Positions 5,895-9,121 of a stretch of 9,121 nucleotides of DNA are shown here, piece after piece. Source of the DNA: Lentisphaerota bacterium (lineage in GTDB: Bacteria > Verrucomicrobiota > Kiritimatiellia > RFP12 > JAAYLN01); the NCBI GenBank assembly GCA_012514915.1, contig JAAYZJ010000036.1, positions 1-9,121 of the forward strand, given 5' to 3'. Within the stretch, counting starts at the first letter, position 1. Every line of letters begins with the position of its first letter. The position numbers and the translations under genes are program-made. The notes under the pieces are model-generated. The model had not been told where the DNA came from, did no database searches, and worked only from the letters and a program-made list of their open reading frames with translations.

Positions 5895-7537
5895 GGCAAT
5901 TTGATTTCCAGGGTGGCGACGGCCGCGTTGGGCGCGGGACGGAACCAGGCGTCGCGGGGTTCGATAACCTGTGCATGCAGCGGCTTCGGGTCGGGTGCGC
6001 CATCGGCCTGGAACCGCCGGACGGTCAGATCGTAGAAGGGGGGATCGGCGACCTCCTCGTTCCCCTTGATGCTCCAGGAGCGGACGATGAGCGGACGCAT
6101 GGTGCCCGGCAGGGGCGACCAGCCCGACGGCCCGACATCGGCCGGCGAGTTGCGCACGTTGAGATCGGCGGCGCCATCCTTGGGGACGCCGCCCGAGACG
6201 GCAGCCGTCGCGACCTGGACGATGGAGCGGGGCGGCACCTTGCCCGTCAGGCGCACGACGAGGTAGTTCATCGCCTGGACCCAGAAACCCTCGGCCGGGC
6301 GCTTGCCGGTGAGTCGGATCGCCTTGGAATCGAGATTGGCGTTCAGCAGCGTCACGGACGAACTATCGAGCAGCAGTGGCACGGCGTCGGGGGCGAGGGC
6401 CTCGAACACGGCATCGGTCAACTGCAAGGCGGACTGGCGCAGGACGACGCCGTTCTTCCGGGCGGCGGCGACCCGCAGATCCTCGACGACGCCGCTGCTG
6501 TGCGCCAGTTCGACGCCGCCCACCGCGTTGCTGATGGCGTTGCCCTTGATCATGCAGTTGCGGCCGTGCGTCCCGGCGATGGCGACCTGCTGGTTGAAAA
6601 ACCGGTTGTCGAGGAGGGAGACATCGACCTCATGAGCGAAATTGATCGCCTGGTTGTAGCCATCGATCAGGTTGCCCCGGCAGGCGCTGAGGCTGCCGCG
6701 GGCGAGGGTGATCGCGCTGGTCACCCGCACGGGCTGTGCGCCGATGCGGAAGACGTTGTCCCGGACGACCGCCGTGTCGCAATAGGCCAGCCGCACCGCC
6801 GCGCCGTTGGTGAAGTGGCAGGCGATGATGTTCAGGCGCTGATTGGGTTTGTAGCCGGTGTTGTCGAGGTTGGAGGCCTGCACGCTGACCGCCGCGATGG
6901 CCACCCGCTGCAGGTCGATCATGGCCTCGCCTTCGGCCACGACGCGGCCGCCCGATGCATCGCTGCCCGGCGCGGCGGCAAGGGTGAGGTTGGGCACCCC
7001 TCCCCCGCCGGCTCCGGCCGGCGCGCCGTAGAGCAGCAGGCCGCCGCCGCGGAGGAGGTTCACCGTCCGGTCCTGCAACGTTTCGGCAACCAGTTCCAGG
7101 CCGGCCTGGCTGCCGGGATCGCGCGTGGCATCGGCACGAATGGTGCCGTAGACGGTGACCGGGCCGTTCACCACCAGCACGTTGGTTCCGCCATCCATGC
7201 GGAAACTCAGGACGCCGCTGGGATCGACCGCGAGCCCCGCACAGTGCGGCCTTCCGTCCCGGGGAACATCGAAATGGACCGTGTCGGCGCCGCTGATGAC
7301 GACCCGGTTCGACACACCCGGCACGACACCGCCGTGCCAGGTTTGCGGATCGCTCCAGCGTCCGCCGCCCATGCCGTTGGAACTGCGGACATCGGCCTCT
7401 CCGGCGTGTGCCCGCGCGACACCGGCCAGGAGAACCACCAGCGCCGACAGGCGCCGCCAGCACAAGCTTGGCCGCCGGGGCGTGCAGGATTGATGGGGGT
7501 AGGCGTTCATAGTCTTTCGAAGGATCGGCCCGTTCAC
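5891..7537 (-). CDS. Secreted G8-like / right-handed beta-helix protein
   Basis: The 548-residue protein has a basic N-terminus (RRPSLCWRR) and a hydrophobic core ending ARAHAG near residue 46, a Sec signal peptide. Residues 58-190 resemble the G8 or 'W.dp.tW.gg.vPg' module: GRWSDPQTWHGGVVPGVSNR, followed by strand-rich V.I..AD.V..D and LVVNGPVTVYGTI. Residues about 200-420 are Asn/Gly/Val-rich short strands (for example CRGNLIDGYNQAINF and LLDNRFFNQQVAI) typical of a right-handed parallel beta-helix, a fold common in carbohydrate-binding or -cleaving proteins. The C-terminal 120 residues look like a further beta domain. No catalytic site can be named. The start is taken as GTG 7537: it overlaps the previous stop as GTGA and has AGGG 7 bases upstream. 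ATG 7510 is an alternative that shortens the signal peptide. The gene is coupled to both neighbours. Confidence 0.8.
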   Translation of the reverse strand: MNGPILRKTMNAYPHQSCTPRRPSLCWRRLSALVVLLAGVARAHAGEADVRSSNGMGGGRWSDPQTWHGGVVPGVSNRVVISGADTVHFDVPRDGRPHCAGLAVDPSGVLSFRMDGGTNVLVVNGPVTVYGTIRADATRDPGSQAGLELVAETLQDRTVNLLRGGGLLLYGAPAGAGGGGVPNLTLAAAPGSDASGGRVVAEGEAMIDLQRVAIAAVSVQASNLDNTGYKPNQRLNIIACHFTNGAAVRLAYCDTAVVRDNVFRIGAQPVRVTSAITLARGSLSACRGNLIDGYNQAINFAHEVDVSLLDNRFFNQQVAIAGTHGRNCMIKGNAISNAVGGVELAHSSGVVEDLRVAAARKNGVVLRQSALQLTDAVFEALAPDAVPLLLDSSSVTLLNANLDSKAIRLTGKRPAEGFWVQAMNYLVVRLTGKVPPRSIVQVATAAVSGGVPKDGAADLNVRNSPADVGPSGWSPLPGTMRPLIVRSWSIKGNEEVADPPFYDLTVRRFQADGAPDPKPLHAQVIEPRDAWFRPAPNAAVATLEIKLP

Positions 7538-9121
7538 GGGGTGTCCCTGCCTTCCATGAAATTCAACAGCGCCTCCTCCTGGCGCGCCGTGACCGGCCGC
7601 AGCCGCAGCCCGTGAATCTGCTGCACACCGTGCCAGTTGACAAACGTGAGTGTGATCCTCCCCTCGCCGGCCATGGGCGCCTGCAGACGGGCCGCGCCCA
7701 TGAAATCGAGACCGAAGGTGCGGATGACCGGCACCGAACGGGGCGGGATCGACGTGCCGGCCCAGCGGACTTCAACTTGTGGAATCGCAATGGCGTGGGA
7801 GTCCGTCGTCTGGTTGCTGAACCAGAACTCGAGCCAGTAGGTTCCCTCGCTAATCAACTGGGGAACCTCGAAGGTCATGGAAAAGGCTGGGTGTGGCGCG
7901 GCGAGGCGCTCGAAGGTGAGCGAGTTGGTCGACCCGGCGGACGCACCCAGCAGCAGGACCGGCGGCACTCCCGCGAATACGGCTTGGTCGAACGACACGG
8001 TGCGGTCGAGGCGCGCCTGCGCCAGGCGGCCATCCGCGGCGGCCTGGCGCGTGCCGGCGACGATGTTGCGGAAGGCGTCCAGCTTGCGGCTCTCGTGCAA
8101 AGCCGCATCGCTTTCCCGGATGACGTCGAGCCACTTGAGCGATTCGTCGAAGTGATCGAGCCGGTAGTGGGCGTCGGCGAGCCCCGCCATGGCCTGCGAG
8201 TGGTAGCCGCTCCATTGCGGCATGCGCAGCAGAACCTCGTAGTTGAAGATCGATTCCTCGTAGAAGCCGGCATGGCGGTCAGACTCGGCCCGCAGGAAGC
8301 GGAACAGCCCCTCGACTTTCTGCTCGGGGTACTCCTGTTCGATCCGCTCAAGAACCTGGCGCGACTGGCGGATGCTGCCGTCGCGCAGGAGCTTCTCGGC
8401 CGTGCGCAACAGTCCACCCCGCTTGGCGAGATCGGCGACCGAGGCGAGCTGGCCCGCGGGCCGGCCGAGGCTGTCGGCCAGACGGTAGGTCGACGCCGCG
8501 CGCGGGACGTCGCCCATCGCCAGGTACATGTCGCCCCAGGCGATCGCGGCTTCGCGGACCGAATCGAGCGTCTGGCGGCGGTTCCCGTCGACGATGGCGG
8601 CGTAGTCCTTCGCGGCGGCGTCGAAATCCTGCAATTGACGCCAGTGGATTTCGGCCCGCTTCATCTGGACGGCGATGGTCAGGGCGCGCACGGACCGGGC
8701 GGCGTCGAGGGCCTTCTCGCCGACGATGAGGGCGTCGGACGAGCGTCCCTGGCGGGCGAGCGCCTCCATCAGAGCCGTCATCAACTGAATCCGGTACTGG
8801 AGATCCTGCAGGGGCTCGCGCAGCAGACGCACCGCGACGGCCTCCACCAGCGGCCAGCGTTCGGGCTGGCCGCATTGGCGCAGCAGGGCGAAGGCCAGGG
8901 CGAGCTGCGGAGGCCCCAACTCGTCGAGATCGACCCGCGACAGCGCGCGGACGGCATCGCCGAGGGTCAGCGGGCTGGTCGGCACCGGGGCTGGCCAGAC
9001 ATGCAGCCGGCGCTTGAACGGCGGGAGGCCCGGATGGGCCAGCATCGCGACCTCGACATCGCCGGGGGCGAAGTAGAGATGCTCGATGGCCGCGCCGGCG
9101 CCGTGCTGCCCGTCGCCGAAA
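7534..9121 (-). CDS. TPR-repeat protein with C-terminal beta-sandwich-like domain (5' end outside window)
   Basis: The frame is open to the window end, giving 528 visible residues; the true N-terminus is outside. An ATG at 9045 with GAGG 5 bases upstream could be a start, but the codons before it read as ordinary protein (GAAIEHLYFAPGDVEVA) and there is no signal peptide at 9045. Counting from that ATG, residues about 60-335 form helix pairs of TPR type: ALMEALARQGRSSDALIVGE, YLAMGDVPRAASTYRLADS, LRDGSIRQSRQVLERIEQEY, GLADAHYRLDHFDESLKWL. Residues about 355-485 switch to beta-rich sequence (SMTFEVPQL, YWLEFWFSNQ, VEVRWAGTSIPPR, RITLTFVNWHGVQQIHGLRL), resembling a jelly-roll or carbohydrate-binding-like domain. 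It shares a 4-base GTGA overlap with the beta-helix gene and probably works with it as a scaffold or surface protein. No specific function can be assigned. Confidence 0.75.
   Translation of the reverse strand, partial: FGDGQHGAGAAIEHLYFAPGDVEVAMLAHPGLPPFKRRLHVWPAPVPTSPLTLGDAVRALSRVDLDELGPPQLALAFALLRQCGQPERWPLVEAVAVRLLREPLQDLQYRIQLMTALMEALARQGRSSDALIVGEKALDAARSVRALTIAVQMKRAEIHWRQLQDFDAAAKDYAAIVDGNRRQTLDSVREAAIAWGDMYLAMGDVPRAASTYRLADSLGRPAGQLASVADLAKRGGLLRTAEKLLRDGSIRQSRQVLERIEQEYPEQKVEGLFRFLRAESDRHAGFYEESIFNYEVLLRMPQWSGYHSQAMAGLADAHYRLDHFDESLKWLDVIRESDAALHESRKLDAFRNIVAGTRQAAADGRLAQARLDRTVSFDQAVFAGVPPVLLLGASAGSTNSLTFERLAAPHPAFSMTFEVPQLISEGTYWLEFWFSNQTTDSHAIAIPQVEVRWAGTSIPPRSVPVIRTFGLDFMGAARLQAPMAGEGRITLTFVNWHGVQQIHGLRLRPVTARQEEALLNFMEGRDTP
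7545..7548 (-). promoter_or_regulatory. Ribosome binding site supporting the GTG start of the beta-helix gene
   Basis: AGGG on the minus strand lies 7 bases before GTG 7537, inside the end of the TPR gene. The alternative ATG at 7510 has no comparable site, so this favours the longer form. Confidence 0.4.

Noticed and set aside
3837..6035. 732-codon plus-strand open frame
   Set aside because: It is mostly antisense to the DUF362 and DUF4159 genes. Only the short 4215-4322 part is meaningful, as a YjbQ-like relic; the rest has no family character.
5876..7615. 579-codon plus-strand open frame opposite the beta-helix gene
   Set aside because: It is a shadow frame in G+C-rich DNA. The minus strand has a signal peptide, coupled overlaps and a recognisable fold.

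Overview
The window is G+C-rich bacterial DNA. All six complete or partial genes with recognisable domains, plus a seventh small one (tatA), lie on the minus strand, so transcription runs from high to low coordinates. The domain mix suggests the PVC superphylum or a similar environmental lineage: a DUF4159 protein, a G8-like/beta-helix secreted protein, a DUF362 protein paired with a polyferredoxin, and a minimal TatA+TatC pair. This assignment (for example Kiritimatiellota, Lentisphaerota, Verrucomicrobiota or Planctomycetota) is inferred from gene content and was not tested by search.

The upstream block (9121 down to 4332) is a tightly coupled three-gene unit. It holds a TPR protein with a C-terminal beta-sandwich-like domain (5' end outside the window), a secreted G8-like/right-handed beta-helix protein, and a secreted protein with two tandem DUF4159 domains. 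Both junctions are 4-base GTGA overlaps. No known function can be assigned to the set, which looks like an envelope or secreted module. A bulged hairpin follows the last stop codon.

The 208-base spacer 4124-4331 holds three things. One is a short plus-strand remnant of the C-terminus of a YjbQ/UPF0047 protein. One is the hairpin just mentioned. The third is a good sigma70-type promoter (TTGATG, 18 bases, TACAAT) reading into the second block.

The downstream block (4123 down to 1) is a probable five-gene operon: a DUF362 protein with an N-terminal twin-arginine signal, a NapH-like membrane polyferredoxin with six iron-sulfur cysteine motifs and an internal twin-arginine motif, tatA, tatC, and a major facilitator superfamily transporter that runs off the window start. 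Junctions are an ATGA overlap (DUF362/polyferredoxin), a 78-base gap with a hairpin (polyferredoxin/tatA), a 17-base overlap (tatA/tatC) and TGATG (tatC/MFS). The striking point is that the Tat translocase is encoded together with two proteins that each carry a Tat-type motif. This suggests a dedicated export-plus-redox unit, with the polyferredoxin probably inserted jointly by Sec and Tat. No gene-free stretch exceeds 300 bases.
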